From: Desulfobacula sp.
Lineage (GTDB): Bacteria > Desulfobacterota > Desulfobacteria > Desulfobacterales > Desulfobacteraceae
Length of the DNA stretch: 64,000 nt
NCBI RefSeq assembly: GCF_030145145.1
Contig: NZ_JAQYWD010000001.1
Span: 174,544-238,543 of the forward strand
Direction of reading: 5' to 3'
Part shown: piece by piece, positions 52,481 through 61,713 of the stretch
How positions within the stretch are numbered: position 1 is the stretch's first letter
Layout of the letters: each line of letters begins with the position of its first letter
Made by a program: the position numbers and the translations under genes
The notes under the pieces: model-generated
The model's input: only the letters and a program-made list of their open reading frames with translations
What the model was told of the DNA's origin: nothing
The model's database searches: none

Positions 52481-52964
52481 CATCCGGGTGATGGTAAATC
52501 TTATACCAGCACTGGCTGTGGCGGGTCTGATCTTGTTGCCCATTGATGGATATGCCACCCAGCTTCATGCCAGTTCAGAAGGGATTATCACCCACCAGAT
52601 CGGACATCTTTTTTTTCTTTTTTCCATGGTGGTCCTTATCTTTACCATCATCGGCAAAGGTTTGGATAAACAAAAGGGCTGGCGATTGATCCAGTATTCC
52701 GCCTTCTTTTTTGTTCTCTGGAACCTGGATGTCATCACCGCTCATTTTTTTGATAACCAGATTTATGCCGTAAGGATAGAAAATATTTCTCTATCCCGGA
52801 TAAGCGTAATGAGTCAAAATGATTCGGCAGTTCTGGCATGGCTCTATTATGGTTTAAAGCTGGATCATCTCTTATGTGTGCCGGCCATGCTGTTGCTTTA
52901 CAAAGGGCTTTCAAATCTTGTCAAAGAACAGCGTCAGATGATGCTCAATAAGGATAAACCATGA
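52458..52964 (+). CDS. membrane protein upstream of the histidine kinase, unknown
   Basis: A 168-residue membrane protein with about four hydrophobic segments (13-30, 47-65, 78-98 and 128-150). It has histidines in or near membrane ends (THQIGHLFFLFSMV, ITAHFF, LKLDHLLC), which might bind haem or metal as in small sensory membrane proteins; this is speculation. It overlaps the gene before by 23 bases and the kinase gene after by 4, so all three are translated together. It may serve as a sensing partner of the kinase, whose own N-terminus is also membrane-bound. Confidence 0.7.
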   Translation: MPKKVQHSIRVMVNLIPALAVAGLILLPIDGYATQLHASSEGIITHQIGHLFFLFSMVVLIFTIIGKGLDKQKGWRLIQYSAFFFVLWNLDVITAHFFDNQIYAVRIENISLSRISVMSQNDSAVLAWLYYGLKLDHLLCVPAMLLLYKGLSNLVKEQRQMMLNKDKP

Positions 52965-54484
52965 TCGTTTCGTTTATCCCTATCCTGGCAGTGGATGTCC
53001 TGGGTTCTGTGGCCATGGTGGTGATGGCCCTTTTTTGCCTTTATAAAGCAAGAATATTGAGGGAAATCGATCCGGATAATGCGGTTTTTTTGTATCTGTT
53101 GTGGATCAGTACGGGATTCGTGGTGTTTGCCGTATCCAGAGCATTCGGCCATATTTTAAGACAATTCCTCATCCTGACGTCCAATGCAGACAACTGGCAT
53201 GCCATCAGTTCGTTTTCCGGAAGTGTGAATACGGTATCGTTTATGCTGGTGGGCCTGATTACGCTTTTTTTTAACCAAACCTGGAAGATTAACGAGAAAA
53301 TCCTTGCCGGCAGAAAAAAGCTGGAGGATACTCACATTAAACTCATGGACCTGAATCAGACCCTGGAGCATAAAGTAATAGAGAGAACGGAACGGCTCAC
53401 CAGCAGTGAACATAAGTGTCGCAGGATATTTGAACAATCCCTGGATACCATTATGGTAACGGATAAAGATTTCAAAATCATGGAGATTAATCCGGCCGGA
53501 ATTGCCCTTACCGGTTATGCCCGGGACGAAATGATCATGACAAACATGACCCTGGGCAGTTTTTTTGCCTACCCGTCCGAATGGGAATGCGTTTGCAGGA
53601 AGATCGGTTCAATGGAATATCTTTTAAACGAGGAAACGGAGTTTTTAAGACCGGACAATGAGTCCCTGCTGGTTTTGATTACCGGTGGTGTTGACTACGG
53701 CGCATTTGGATGTGCAAAAACGTATCATTTCATTATTAAGAATGTGAATGAAAAAAGACAGATGGAACGGCAGATTGCCCAGGCGGATAAGCTTGCAGCG
53801 CTTGGTGAGTTGTCGGCCGGTGTGGCCCATGAAATCAACAATCCATTAGGGATTATCCTTGGGTATACCCAATTGTTGTTAAAACTGGAGCCGGACCATA
53901 CAGATGATTTGAAAATTATTGAAAAGCATGTGTTAAATTGCAAAACGGTTGTGTCGGACCTTTTGTCCTTTTCACGAAAAGGTCCGTCAAAAGTGGGAAT
54001 TGTCGACATCAACAAGGTGGTGGAGGGGGTGGTTAAATTTTTATCCAATCATTCGGATTTCAGGAATATTGAAATGACATTGAATCCCCATACCGGTGAC
54101 AGATTGAATATTCTTGGCAATGAACAGGAATTGTCCCAGGTGATGGTCAACCTGGTCATCAATGCCTGCCATGCCGTTGATGGGAAAGGCAACATTGATA
54201 TCACCACTGAGAAAACAGAAGCAAATAAGATTCTGATACGGGTAAAGGATAATGGTAAAGGGATTGACAAAAAGAATTTGTCCCGGATTTTCGATCCGTT
54301 TTTTACCACCAAACCAGTGGGACAGGGCACGGGCCTTGGCCTTTCCGTGGGATATGGCATTGTTAAACGACACCAGGGAGACATTCGTGTAAACAGCAGC
54401 CAGGATGGAACCGGAACCGTTTTTACCATCAGTCTTCCAGCTGAAACGGATCGGATACCGTTAAAGGGGGGTAGAAACAGATGA
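52961..54484 (+). CDS. membrane-bound PAS sensor histidine kinase
   Basis: A 507-residue kinase. The N-terminal 110 residues hold three membrane segments (SFIPILAVDVLGSVAMVVMA, AVFLYLLWISTGFVVFAV, and about 86-105). A coiled coil (about 115-145) leads to a PAS domain (about 150-265; FEQSLDTIMVTDKDFKIMEI). HisKA has GVAHEINNPLGIILGYTQLL with the phospho-histidine near 291. The ATPase domain has NACHAVDGKGNI, DNGKGIDKKN and GTGLGLSVGYG. It overlaps the membrane protein before it and the NtrC-type regulator after it by 4 bases each, so kinase and regulator are a pair. A redox or sulfur-compound signal is likely from context only. Confidence 0.93.
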   Translation: MIVSFIPILAVDVLGSVAMVVMALFCLYKARILREIDPDNAVFLYLLWISTGFVVFAVSRAFGHILRQFLILTSNADNWHAISSFSGSVNTVSFMLVGLITLFFNQTWKINEKILAGRKKLEDTHIKLMDLNQTLEHKVIERTERLTSSEHKCRRIFEQSLDTIMVTDKDFKIMEINPAGIALTGYARDEMIMTNMTLGSFFAYPSEWECVCRKIGSMEYLLNEETEFLRPDNESLLVLITGGVDYGAFGCAKTYHFIIKNVNEKRQMERQIAQADKLAALGELSAGVAHEINNPLGIILGYTQLLLKLEPDHTDDLKIIEKHVLNCKTVVSDLLSFSRKGPSKVGIVDINKVVEGVVKFLSNHSDFRNIEMTLNPHTGDRLNILGNEQELSQVMVNLVINACHAVDGKGNIDITTEKTEANKILIRVKDNGKGIDKKNLSRIFDPFFTTKPVGQGTGLGLSVGYGIVKRHQGDIRVNSSQDGTGTVFTISLPAETDRIPLKGGRNR

Positions 54485-55875
54485 AAGCCACCATACTTGC
54501 CGTTGATGATGAAAAAGATATGACCCGGCTGTTGCAGCGGACCCTGGAACCGGAAATTAATTGCACGGTTACCATGGCATTTTCAGCCAAGATGGCGCTG
54601 TCAATTTTAGAACAGGAAACGTTTGATCTGGTCATCTGTGATATCCGGATGCCGGGCATGGACGGGTTTGAACTGCTCGAACAGATCAAGGCAACCTATC
54701 CTGATTTGACGGTGGTCATGCTTACGGCATTCGGCAATATTGAGTCTGCTGTTACCGCTATCAAAAAAGGGGCCTATGATTTTATCCCCAAACCCTTTGA
54801 GCAGGATGAGATCATTTTCAGAATTCAAAAAGCCCTTGAAAGAAGCCTGCTGTTAAAAGAAAATAAACGGCTGTTAAAGGAAAAAGAAACCAGCCCCTTT
54901 CAACTGATCGGGAAAAGCGAACCCATGCAGCGGGTGTTTGATCAAATCAGGTTGATGGCATCAAGTGATGTTACAGTATTGATCACAGGGGAATCCGGAA
55001 CAGGAAAAGATATGACGGCCAGATCCATCCATGCGTTGAGCCCCCGAAAAAACAACCCGTTTATCCCGGTGAACTGCCCGACCATTCCGGAACATATCCT
55101 GGAAAGTGAATTGTTCGGATATAAAAAGGGGGCATTTACCAATGCCACCCGGGACAAGGAAGGGTTGTTCCAGGCAGCGGACAAAGGAACGATTTTTCTG
55201 GACGAGATCGGGGATATCGGGCCTTCCATCCAGACAAAATTATTAAGGGTTCTCCAGGAAAAAGAAATCAAACCCCTTGGTGATACAAAAACCAGAAAAG
55301 TGGATATTCGCATCATTGCCTCCACCAATAGAAACCTGAAACAGAAAATGGCGGACAATGAATTCCGACAGGATTTTTTTTACCGGCTGAACGTACTTCC
55401 CATTGAACTGCCGCCATTGAGAGACAGGGTAACCGATATCCCCATGATTTGTGAACACCTTGTGACAAAACAGTGTAAAAAGATGAAAAAAGAACCTAAA
55501 GCCATTTCCCCGGAGGTAATAGATCTGTTAATGAAACAACCCTGGCCGGGAAATGTAAGGGAACTTGAAAATATTCTTGTCCAGGGAATCCTTTATTCAA
55601 AGGGGAATACCCTGGACCTGTCCGATATCCCTTTAAAGGACATGTCCCCCAAAAAAAATCGGTTTGCAGTCAGTATCAGCGATGATATGACATCGTTGCC
55701 CTATAAAGAAGCAAAGGAAAGAATTCTTCGGGAATTTAACCACGATTACATCGGGGCCAGGCTTTCCATGAGCAAGGGCAATATCACCCAGGCTGCCAGG
55801 CACTGCCATATGGATCGCCAGGCCCTGCAGCAGATCATGAAACGGTTTGATATTGATCCGGAATCGTTTCGGTAA
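54481..55875 (+). CDS. NtrC-family sigma-54-dependent response regulator
   Basis: A 464-residue activator. The receiver domain (1-120) has the phospho-aspartate D54 in VICDIRMPGMDG. The AAA+ domain (about 145-375) has Walker A GESGTGKDMTA, Walker B GTIFLDEIGD and the sensor region RNVRELEN-like WPGNVRELENIL. The sigma-54 contact loop reads GAFTNA instead of the usual GAFTGA. The C-terminus is a Fis-type helix-turn-helix (NITQAARHCHMDRQALQQIM). It overlaps the kinase gene by 4 bases. The only sigma-54-type promoter recognised in the window lies 11 kb upstream at the head of the same block, so it is the likely target. Confidence 0.95.
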   Translation: MKATILAVDDEKDMTRLLQRTLEPEINCTVTMAFSAKMALSILEQETFDLVICDIRMPGMDGFELLEQIKATYPDLTVVMLTAFGNIESAVTAIKKGAYDFIPKPFEQDEIIFRIQKALERSLLLKENKRLLKEKETSPFQLIGKSEPMQRVFDQIRLMASSDVTVLITGESGTGKDMTARSIHALSPRKNNPFIPVNCPTIPEHILESELFGYKKGAFTNATRDKEGLFQAADKGTIFLDEIGDIGPSIQTKLLRVLQEKEIKPLGDTKTRKVDIRIIASTNRNLKQKMADNEFRQDFFYRLNVLPIELPPLRDRVTDIPMICEHLVTKQCKKMKKEPKAISPEVIDLLMKQPWPGNVRELENILVQGILYSKGNTLDLSDIPLKDMSPKKNRFAVSISDDMTSLPYKEAKERILREFNHDYIGARLSMSKGNITQAARHCHMDRQALQQIMKRFDIDPESFR

Positions 55876-55896
55876 CCCTTTTTTTGAATTAATTTT

Positions 55897-57900
55897 TTAT
55901 TGTCCTCCCTGGTCTGTGGGGGAAATGGGATAAAATTTCTGGAGGGCGCAAGCCACGATAAAGGCCATAAACCCGGCCAGGTCTGCCCAGTATGTCGGCC
56001 AGAAAAGCCCAATGGCTGCCAGCCAGAAAAGAAGGGTTTCAACACGGGTGGCTTTTCGCAAAAAATATCGTTCCAGGGCCGAAGCAAAGGCGATCAGGCC
56101 AAGGGTGGTGGTGACCATGCAGCTCATCACTTCCCAGTGGAGTAATTCATAGGTATTTCCCATCCCCAGGAGCGGCCTGTATGCCATGATAATGGGGATG
56201 ATATAAAGTCCTTTTGCCAGCTTCCAGGATGTCAGCGCGGTTTTCATGGGATTGGCCTTTGCAATGCCGGCTCCGGCAAAACTGGCAAGACTGACCGGAG
56301 GCGTTACATTGGCATCCTGGGAATACCAGAACACGATCATATGGGCCACCATGATGGGAACCCCCATATCCATTAGGGCCGGTCCTGCCAGTGTGGCCAG
56401 GACGATATAGCTGGCAGTGACGGGAAGTCCCATGCCCAGCACCAGGGACGCACCGCCGATGAGGAGAATGGCGAGGACCTTGATACCGAAACTTAAGTCA
56501 AGAATCAGGCTTGAGAATTTAAGCCCCATGCCCGTCAAGCTGACCATGCCCACAATGATTCCGGCGGCCCCGCAGGCCACGGAGACCATGATCGCGTTTT
56601 TGGCACCATTTTCAAAGGCCTTGATCATTAATCCGGCCTCGCCCATACCGAATCCCAAAAGGCTGCTTTTTGCACTGCCGGTCACCATCCAGCGAATAAA
56701 ATTAGCAATGATACTGATGGAAAGGGTGCTGATAACGGCAATAAATCCGGCCATCATGGGGGAATAATTGGAGATCAGTACATAGATCAATATCAGGACC
56801 GGAATAATAAAGTGCAGGCCTTTTTTCATAACCGCTGTGATCTTGGGCAGATTTTCTTTGGGTTGGCCCTTTAAACCGAATTTTTGGGCCTCATAATGAA
56901 CAAATACCAGAACCGTAAGATAATACATGATGGCCGGCACCAGGGCCACTTTAATGATGGTCAGGTAGCTTGTGTTGGTAAACTCGGCCATTAAAAAAGC
57001 CCCGGCCCCCATAATGGGCGGCATCATCTGCCCACCGGTGGAGGCGGCGGCCTCAATGGCACCGGCCACATGGGAACGATATCCCACCTTTTTCATCATG
57101 GGGATGGTAAAAGAGCCTGTTGCCACCACATTTCCTACAGCAGAGCCGGACACCGATCCCATAAATCCCGAGGCCACAACTGATGCCTTGGCGGGTCCGC
57201 CGGAAAATCGGCCGGTCAGGGCATAGGCCATATCAATGAAAAAGGCCCCGCCTCCGGTGGTTTCCAGGATGGCACCAAACAGTACAAAGACAAAAACAAA
57301 GGTAGCTGCCACCCCTATGGGAAGACCGAAAATGCCTTCGGTGGTCAACCAGAGGGTCGTGGTAATCCGTTCAATACTGTATCCTTTGTGGATGATCAGT
57401 TCGGGCATATAGGGACCAAACATGGCATAGGCAATACTGAGGGCACAAATCCCCGTCATGATGACGCCGATAACCCTTCGGCAGGCTTCCAGCACGAGAA
57501 TCGTTCCGATAATACTGACAACCCGGTCATGGATCAGCCAGTCCCCCTGACGTTCAAAAATGGCTGTCAGGTTGTTGCAGATATAAAGGGTGCAGTAGAT
57601 GGATAAGACGACCAGAATCCAATCCAGAAACAGGGAAAGGCAAAACTTATCTTTTCGGGCCCTTGAAAACGCTGGTTTTAATAAAAATGTCAACGTAAGA
57701 ATGGCCCCCAGATGGATAGAGCGCTGAACCAGGGCTGTCAGTGCAGCCACGCCAGCTGTATAAAGTTGGTAAAGGCTCAGGCTCACGGCGATGGTCATGA
57801 CAATCCCTGCGGTTATATTTATCAGGGTTTGATTGGCATCTGCCAAACCGGGATTTTTTTTATTTTCATTGTGTTGAACAGATGTAACAGTTTCAATCAT
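55897..57900 (-). CDS. TRAP transporter fused permease (TAXI type, 4TM/12TM)
   Basis: A 667-residue protein with about 16 membrane segments. It fuses the small (DctQ-like, about residues 30-170) and large (DctM-like) permease parts, as usual for TRAP-TAXI systems. Conserved stretches include GGAFFIDMAYALTGRFSGGPAKA split by position, GSVSGSAVGNVVATGSFTIP, STGGQMMPPIMGAGAFLMAE and GMGLPVTASYIVLATLAGPAL. It imports an organic acid with an ion gradient, fed by the TAXI binding protein encoded upstream, with DUF1850 between. The three genes are close together on the minus strand. It converges with the NtrC-type gene, 21 bases apart. Confidence 0.95.
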   Translation of the reverse strand: MIETVTSVQHNENKKNPGLADANQTLINITAGIVMTIAVSLSLYQLYTAGVAALTALVQRSIHLGAILTLTFLLKPAFSRARKDKFCLSLFLDWILVVLSIYCTLYICNNLTAIFERQGDWLIHDRVVSIIGTILVLEACRRVIGVIMTGICALSIAYAMFGPYMPELIIHKGYSIERITTTLWLTTEGIFGLPIGVAATFVFVFVLFGAILETTGGGAFFIDMAYALTGRFSGGPAKASVVASGFMGSVSGSAVGNVVATGSFTIPMMKKVGYRSHVAGAIEAAASTGGQMMPPIMGAGAFLMAEFTNTSYLTIIKVALVPAIMYYLTVLVFVHYEAQKFGLKGQPKENLPKITAVMKKGLHFIIPVLILIYVLISNYSPMMAGFIAVISTLSISIIANFIRWMVTGSAKSSLLGFGMGEAGLMIKAFENGAKNAIMVSVACGAAGIIVGMVSLTGMGLKFSSLILDLSFGIKVLAILLIGGASLVLGMGLPVTASYIVLATLAGPALMDMGVPIMVAHMIVFWYSQDANVTPPVSLASFAGAGIAKANPMKTALTSWKLAKGLYIIPIIMAYRPLLGMGNTYELLHWEVMSCMVTTTLGLIAFASALERYFLRKATRVETLLFWLAAIGLFWPTYWADLAGFMAFIVACALQKFYPISPTDQGGQ

Positions 57901-57928
57901 AATGTTCCTCTGGGGGGTGTTGTCAACA

Positions 57929-58465
57929 TTAAGGGGGTGACCGTCTTTTAAGAAACTTGAAAGCGTGTAAAATTTGATGCAGCAGGCTCACCGGTCTGGC
58001 GGAAAATTTAACCGCCTTGTGGGCGATCGTTTCAGAAAGATTATACTGCTGGTCCCGCCATATAATAGTGTGGTCCACGCCCGGGCTTCCCACCCGTAAG
58101 ATAAAGTCACCCACGGGCATGTGCATATCTTTAATCATTTCATAGATGCCTTGTTTTATCATCCGTCCTACCCCGGGCATTTTGCCCATGCCGGCACCAA
58201 ATTTTTCATAGCGCTCCTCTTCAATATACAGTTTGCCTGTTTTATCCACGCTGTGTTCTTCCCAAATAGGGGCATTTTCAACCGAGTGATAGTAATGGAT
58301 GGTAAACCGTTCTCCGTGTTTAAGGGGGAGAACCAGCACGGGCGTTTTTTCTTTGACCAGGGTAATCTGAAGTTCCAGTCCGCCTGGAGTCAGCCAGGCC
58401 GTAACGATCAGCAGTAAAACCAGGCCCAGACAGCAGAATGACACAATTGAACCGGACCTGGTCAT
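57929..58465 (-). CDS. DUF1850 family membrane-anchored protein
   Basis: A 178-residue protein with one N-terminal hydrophobic segment (FCCLGLVLLLIVTAWL) and a periplasmic domain with FTIHYYHSVENAPIWEEHSV and VDHTIIW, the DUF1850 signature. DUF1850 genes are regularly found between the TAXI binding protein and the fused permease, as here, so it is probably an accessory subunit of that transporter. It starts 11 bases after the binding protein stop and ends 28 bases before the permease. Biochemical role unknown. Confidence 0.9.
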   Translation of the reverse strand: MTRSGSIVSFCCLGLVLLLIVTAWLTPGGLELQITLVKEKTPVLVLPLKHGERFTIHYYHSVENAPIWEEHSVDKTGKLYIEEERYEKFGAGMGKMPGVGRMIKQGIYEMIKDMHMPVGDFILRVGSPGVDHTIIWRDQQYNLSETIAHKAVKFSARPVSLLHQILHAFKFLKRRSPP

Positions 58466-58476
58466 TGTTTCTTTCC

Positions 58477-59445
58477 TTAAGGTATCAGACGAGCCGGTAC
58501 GGCAATGCCTTTTTCCTGCAGGTATTTGATGGTTCCCGGATGAAGGGGGATAGAGGAATATTTGACTGTGTTTTCCGGGGTGGTATAGGCTGCGGACGGA
58601 TGAATTTTTTTAAGGTAGGCATTATTTTCAAACAAGGCTTTTGCCAGCGTATATACCAGTTCCGTGTCAAGGGATTTCTGGCAGATCATCACGTTCCATA
58701 CCCCAATGGTCGGGACAGGTGTATCAATTCCCCGGTATATGCCGCCGGCAAGTTCTACACCCGCATAAGTGGTTTTGGCAGCCAGAATTTTCTGGGTCTG
58801 TGCCGATGTAAACGGCAGGACGATGATATCGTGGGTGGTGGACAAATCAAGGATGGAACTGGTACCCGGTCCCACTGACCAGATACCGACCTGAATCGTA
58901 TTGTCCCTTAATGCATTGGCGCTTTCGGTAAATGACAGGCGGCTGTCCTTGAAGGAGTTCAAGGGGATATCCAGTGCCTTTAAAACGGCTTCGGCCATGA
59001 AGTTTGTACCACTGCCCGGGCTGCCGGTGCTGATATGTTTTCCCTGTACCTGCTCAATATTTGTAATGCCACTTTTTTTAAGGGCCACCACCTGGAGCAG
59101 GTTGGGATACATGATGGCCATGGAAAGAATGTCATGTTTTTTCCCTTTGAATTTTGAAAGACCATTGTAACCGGCAACGGCCACATCGCCCATGACTTCG
59201 CCGATAACTGTTTCGCCCTTGTGGGCCAGCTTGACGTTTTCAACGCTGGCCCCGGTAACTTCTGCCACCGCTCGTACACCGTTTACGTTTTTAGACCATA
59301 TCTCCGCCACACCGCCGCCGTAGGGATAGTAAATACCACCGGTTCCGCCGGTGCCGATACTGATAAAGGTGGTTTTGGCAGATGCTGTTCCTGAAAAAAT
59401 CAAAACTAAAAACAGGATGGATAAAATAAGATGGATTCGTTTCAT
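58477..59445 (-). CDS. TAXI-family TRAP solute-binding protein
   Basis: A 322-residue exported protein with signal peptide (MKRIHLILSILFLVLIFSG, cleavage after SA). The TAXI family marks are FISIGTGGTGGIYYPYGGG at the mature N-terminus, GAVNYLAYN-like GYNGLSKFKGKKHDI, and GKHISTGSPGSGTNFMAEAVLKA split by position. TAXI proteins bind glutamate, 2-oxoglutarate or other organic acids for a TRAP permease. AAGGAGTG lies 7 bases before the ATG. It is the first gene of the three-gene transporter operon. Copy B of the palindromic repeat lies about 40 bases upstream, inside the leader or promoter zone. Ligand unknown; an aromatic or dicarboxylic acid is plausible from context. Confidence 0.95.
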   Translation of the reverse strand: MKRIHLILSILFLVLIFSGTASAKTTFISIGTGGTGGIYYPYGGGVAEIWSKNVNGVRAVAEVTGASVENVKLAHKGETVIGEVMGDVAVAGYNGLSKFKGKKHDILSMAIMYPNLLQVVALKKSGITNIEQVQGKHISTGSPGSGTNFMAEAVLKALDIPLNSFKDSRLSFTESANALRDNTIQVGIWSVGPGTSSILDLSTTHDIIVLPFTSAQTQKILAAKTTYAGVELAGGIYRGIDTPVPTIGVWNVMICQKSLDTELVYTLAKALFENNAYLKKIHPSAAYTTPENTVKYSSIPLHPGTIKYLQEKGIAVPARLIP

Positions 59446-59486
59446 GGGATAACACTCCTTTTAAAAAGTTGAATATTACTTGGCCA

Positions 59487-59578
59487 TTTTTACCTGGGGT
59501 CAGGCTTTCCTTATGGCACTTTTTACCCGTCCGGTTATGAAATAGTGATAAAAAGCACAATAAAAAAAGCCTGACCCC
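59487..59578. repeat. palindromic repeat element, copy B
   Basis: Opposite orientation to copy A (7596-7690). The ends read GGGGTCAGGCTTTCCTTATG and AAAAAAGCCTGACCCC, so the element can fold on itself. The TTTTTACCT flank at 59487-59495 is also shared with copy A, which sets the outer limit. It lies between the TAXI operon and its upstream region. The remaining gap, 59579-59774, holds the short string CGAAAGTTGAGTTA (59598-59611) and no gene. Confidence 0.75.
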
Positions 59579-59774
59579 GTCGATTAAAGCTAAAGTCCGA
59601 AAGTTGAGTTATTAAGATTAATGAATGGCAGTGAACCCTGTGTTACGCTTCAGAACAACAGCCACCAGAATGTCAGAGGTCACGTGTCTTTTTTGTTACT
59701 ACCTGTCGCGGCGATAGTCAATTAAAATATTATTTGAGGGGTCCGGTATAACTGGAGGGAGTGAACCGTCTGCC

Positions 59775-59808
59775 GAGAAGGGTGAACGAATAATGGTACA
59801 CCCTTCTC
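59775..59808 (-). terminator. 10-bp hairpin after dctM
   Basis: GAGAAGGGTG and CACCCTTCTC are perfect arms with a 14-base loop, 11 bases downstream of the dctM stop on the minus strand. No T tract follows, so it is a weak terminator candidate. Confidence 0.5.
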
Positions 59809-59818
59809 AAGAGGCAGG

Positions 59819-61135
59819 TCAATACATGAGATTGGGCAAAAAGAGAATGATATTCGGAAAGATCATCAGCAGGATGACGCCCACAATAACAGCGAGAAGA
59901 AAAGGGATGATGCCCTTGAATATTTTTTCTAAAGGGATTTCCTGTTCCAGGACATTTTTAGCAACCCCGTACACCACATATACATTAATGCCCACCGGCG
60001 GCGTTATAACGCCCATTTCTGTTACCATGACGATGATGATACCAAACCAGATGGGATCATAACCCAGTTCCATGACAACCGGGAAAAAAATGGGAACGGT
60101 TAATGTAACAAAGGCCAGGGCGTCCATGAAACATCCGCCGATGAAATAAATCATGACAACAACGCCCATTACCAGATAAGGCGACATCTGGAGTTCGCTG
60201 ACCCATCCTGCGATTTCAAAGGGAATCCTGGTAACGGCCAAAAATTTTCCAAAAATTACCGCACCGGCGATGAGCATAAGGACCATACAGGAAGTTCTCA
60301 GCGTTTCCATAAGGGATTTGACAAATCCGGCCCAGGAGATCTGTCGTCTGGCTATTGCGATGACAAGCATGCCGAACGCGCCAATGGCCGCAGCCTCTGT
60401 GGGTGTGAAAAGACCGATAAAGATACCACCGATCACAAGGATAAAGACGGCCAGGGTTTCACCAAGTCCTAACAGGGCTTTTATTTTTTCACCCCAGGAG
60501 AATTTTTCACCGGGAGGGCCTTGTTCGGGATGGTTTTTGCAGCGGATATAGATGGCGACGATAAATAATACCGTGACCAGCAAGGCAGGGAAAATCCCCG
60601 CAACAAACAAGGCACCAATGGATTGTTCTGTGAGGATCCCATATATAATCAGGACGACACTGGGGGGCATAATCATGCCGATACCCCCGCCGGAAGCAAC
60701 AGATCCGGTTGCCAGTTCGTCATCATAGCCGTATCGTTTCATTTCCGGAAGACCAACGGTTGCCATGGTTGCGGCTGTGGCCGGACTGGAACCGCAGACG
60801 GCACCAAAGGCGGTACACGCGGAAACCGTTGCCATGGCGAGTCCTCCCCGGGTACTTCCCATGAATTTATAACCGGCTTCGTACAGTCGCTTGCTGATAC
60901 CGGAGTTAAATCCGAGCTGCCCCATGAGGATAAATAAAGGAATTGTTGTTAAATCGTATGATCCAAAGACCTCATACACGTTTCTTGACAAAAGAACCAG
61001 GCCGGCGCTAGGCGTGATCATGGTGCTGAATCCAACAAAGCCGACAATGGCCATAACAAATGCAACAGGCATTTTTGTCATAAACAGCAGGATCATGATG
61101 GCGATACCGATGATACCTATTAAAGTTGGACTCAT
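59819..61135 (-). CDS. dctM: TRAP transporter large permease DctM
   Basis: A 438-residue protein with about 12 membrane segments and DctM signatures: FILMGQLGFNSGISKRLYE, TVSACTAFGAVCGSSPATAATM split by position, SVASGGGIGMIMPPS and the C-terminal MGVITPPVGINVYVVYG. It is the ion-coupled channel part of a tripartite transporter for C4-dicarboxylates or related acids. Its start overlaps the dctQ stop by 4 bases. The operon order is dctP-dctQ-dctM on the minus strand. It is unrelated to the TAXI system apart from proximity. Confidence 0.95.
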   Translation of the reverse strand: MSPTLIGIIGIAIMILLFMTKMPVAFVMAIVGFVGFSTMITPSAGLVLLSRNVYEVFGSYDLTTIPLFILMGQLGFNSGISKRLYEAGYKFMGSTRGGLAMATVSACTAFGAVCGSSPATAATMATVGLPEMKRYGYDDELATGSVASGGGIGMIMPPSVVLIIYGILTEQSIGALFVAGIFPALLVTVLFIVAIYIRCKNHPEQGPPGEKFSWGEKIKALLGLGETLAVFILVIGGIFIGLFTPTEAAAIGAFGMLVIAIARRQISWAGFVKSLMETLRTSCMVLMLIAGAVIFGKFLAVTRIPFEIAGWVSELQMSPYLVMGVVVMIYFIGGCFMDALAFVTLTVPIFFPVVMELGYDPIWFGIIIVMVTEMGVITPPVGINVYVVYGVAKNVLEQEIPLEKIFKGIIPFLLAVIVGVILLMIFPNIILFLPNLMY

Positions 61136-61626
61136 TTTGTTTTTAACTCTTTCAATTGTTGAATGTTTTTAAAAATTGTCTCTATGATGGTAACAGAGAA
61201 AATCAATAAACCGAAAGCGAGCAGGTATACAATGTAATAGATGGGAAATTCCAGGTTCATGGAGACTTCGCCTGTTTCATGTATATCCTTGGCATACAGG
61301 AACATCTGCCAGGTGACCAGGCAAAACAATCCAAGGCTTAAGGTTCGGGTGAAAATGTCAATGACAAGCTGTGTCTTTTTGGACAGCAGACGTACCAGTA
61401 TTTCCACACCCACATGCCCGTCAACCTTATACGTGTAGGGTAGTGCCGTGGCGACCACGATGGTGGCCAGAAATCCGATAAGCTCAACCGATCCGAAAAT
61501 GGGTTGCTTGAAAAGGCGACCGACCACATCCACAACCGTTAACAGCATCATGATGGTCAGGCCGGTAGCGCCGATAATTTTTAAAAGACCGGAAAATTTG
61601 TCCAGCATTTTGGAAAAAGTATTCAT
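61132..61626 (-). CDS. dctQ: TRAP transporter small permease DctQ
   Basis: A 164-residue protein with four membrane helices and the DctQ features VVDVVGRLFKQPIFGSVEL near residue 30 and a charged H-V-G-V-E-I-L segment after the second helix. It pairs with DctM to receive substrate from DctP. The start lies 87 bases after the dctP stop, a gap with a GGCCGG-type inverted repeat (near 61661-61696, GGCCGGC and GGCCATT arms) that may lower expression relative to dctP. The stop overlaps dctM. Confidence 0.93.
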   Translation of the reverse strand: MNTFSKMLDKFSGLLKIIGATGLTIMMLLTVVDVVGRLFKQPIFGSVELIGFLATIVVATALPYTYKVDGHVGVEILVRLLSKKTQLVIDIFTRTLSLGLFCLVTWQMFLYAKDIHETGEVSMNLEFPIYYIVYLLAFGLLIFSVTIIETIFKNIQQLKELKTK

Positions 61627-61713
61627 AAAATATCCTGCTTATAGCATAGTCTATACCAATAAATGGCCGGCGTTGTCTCAGACAGGGGACCGGCCATTTA
61701 TTATGAATTAATA

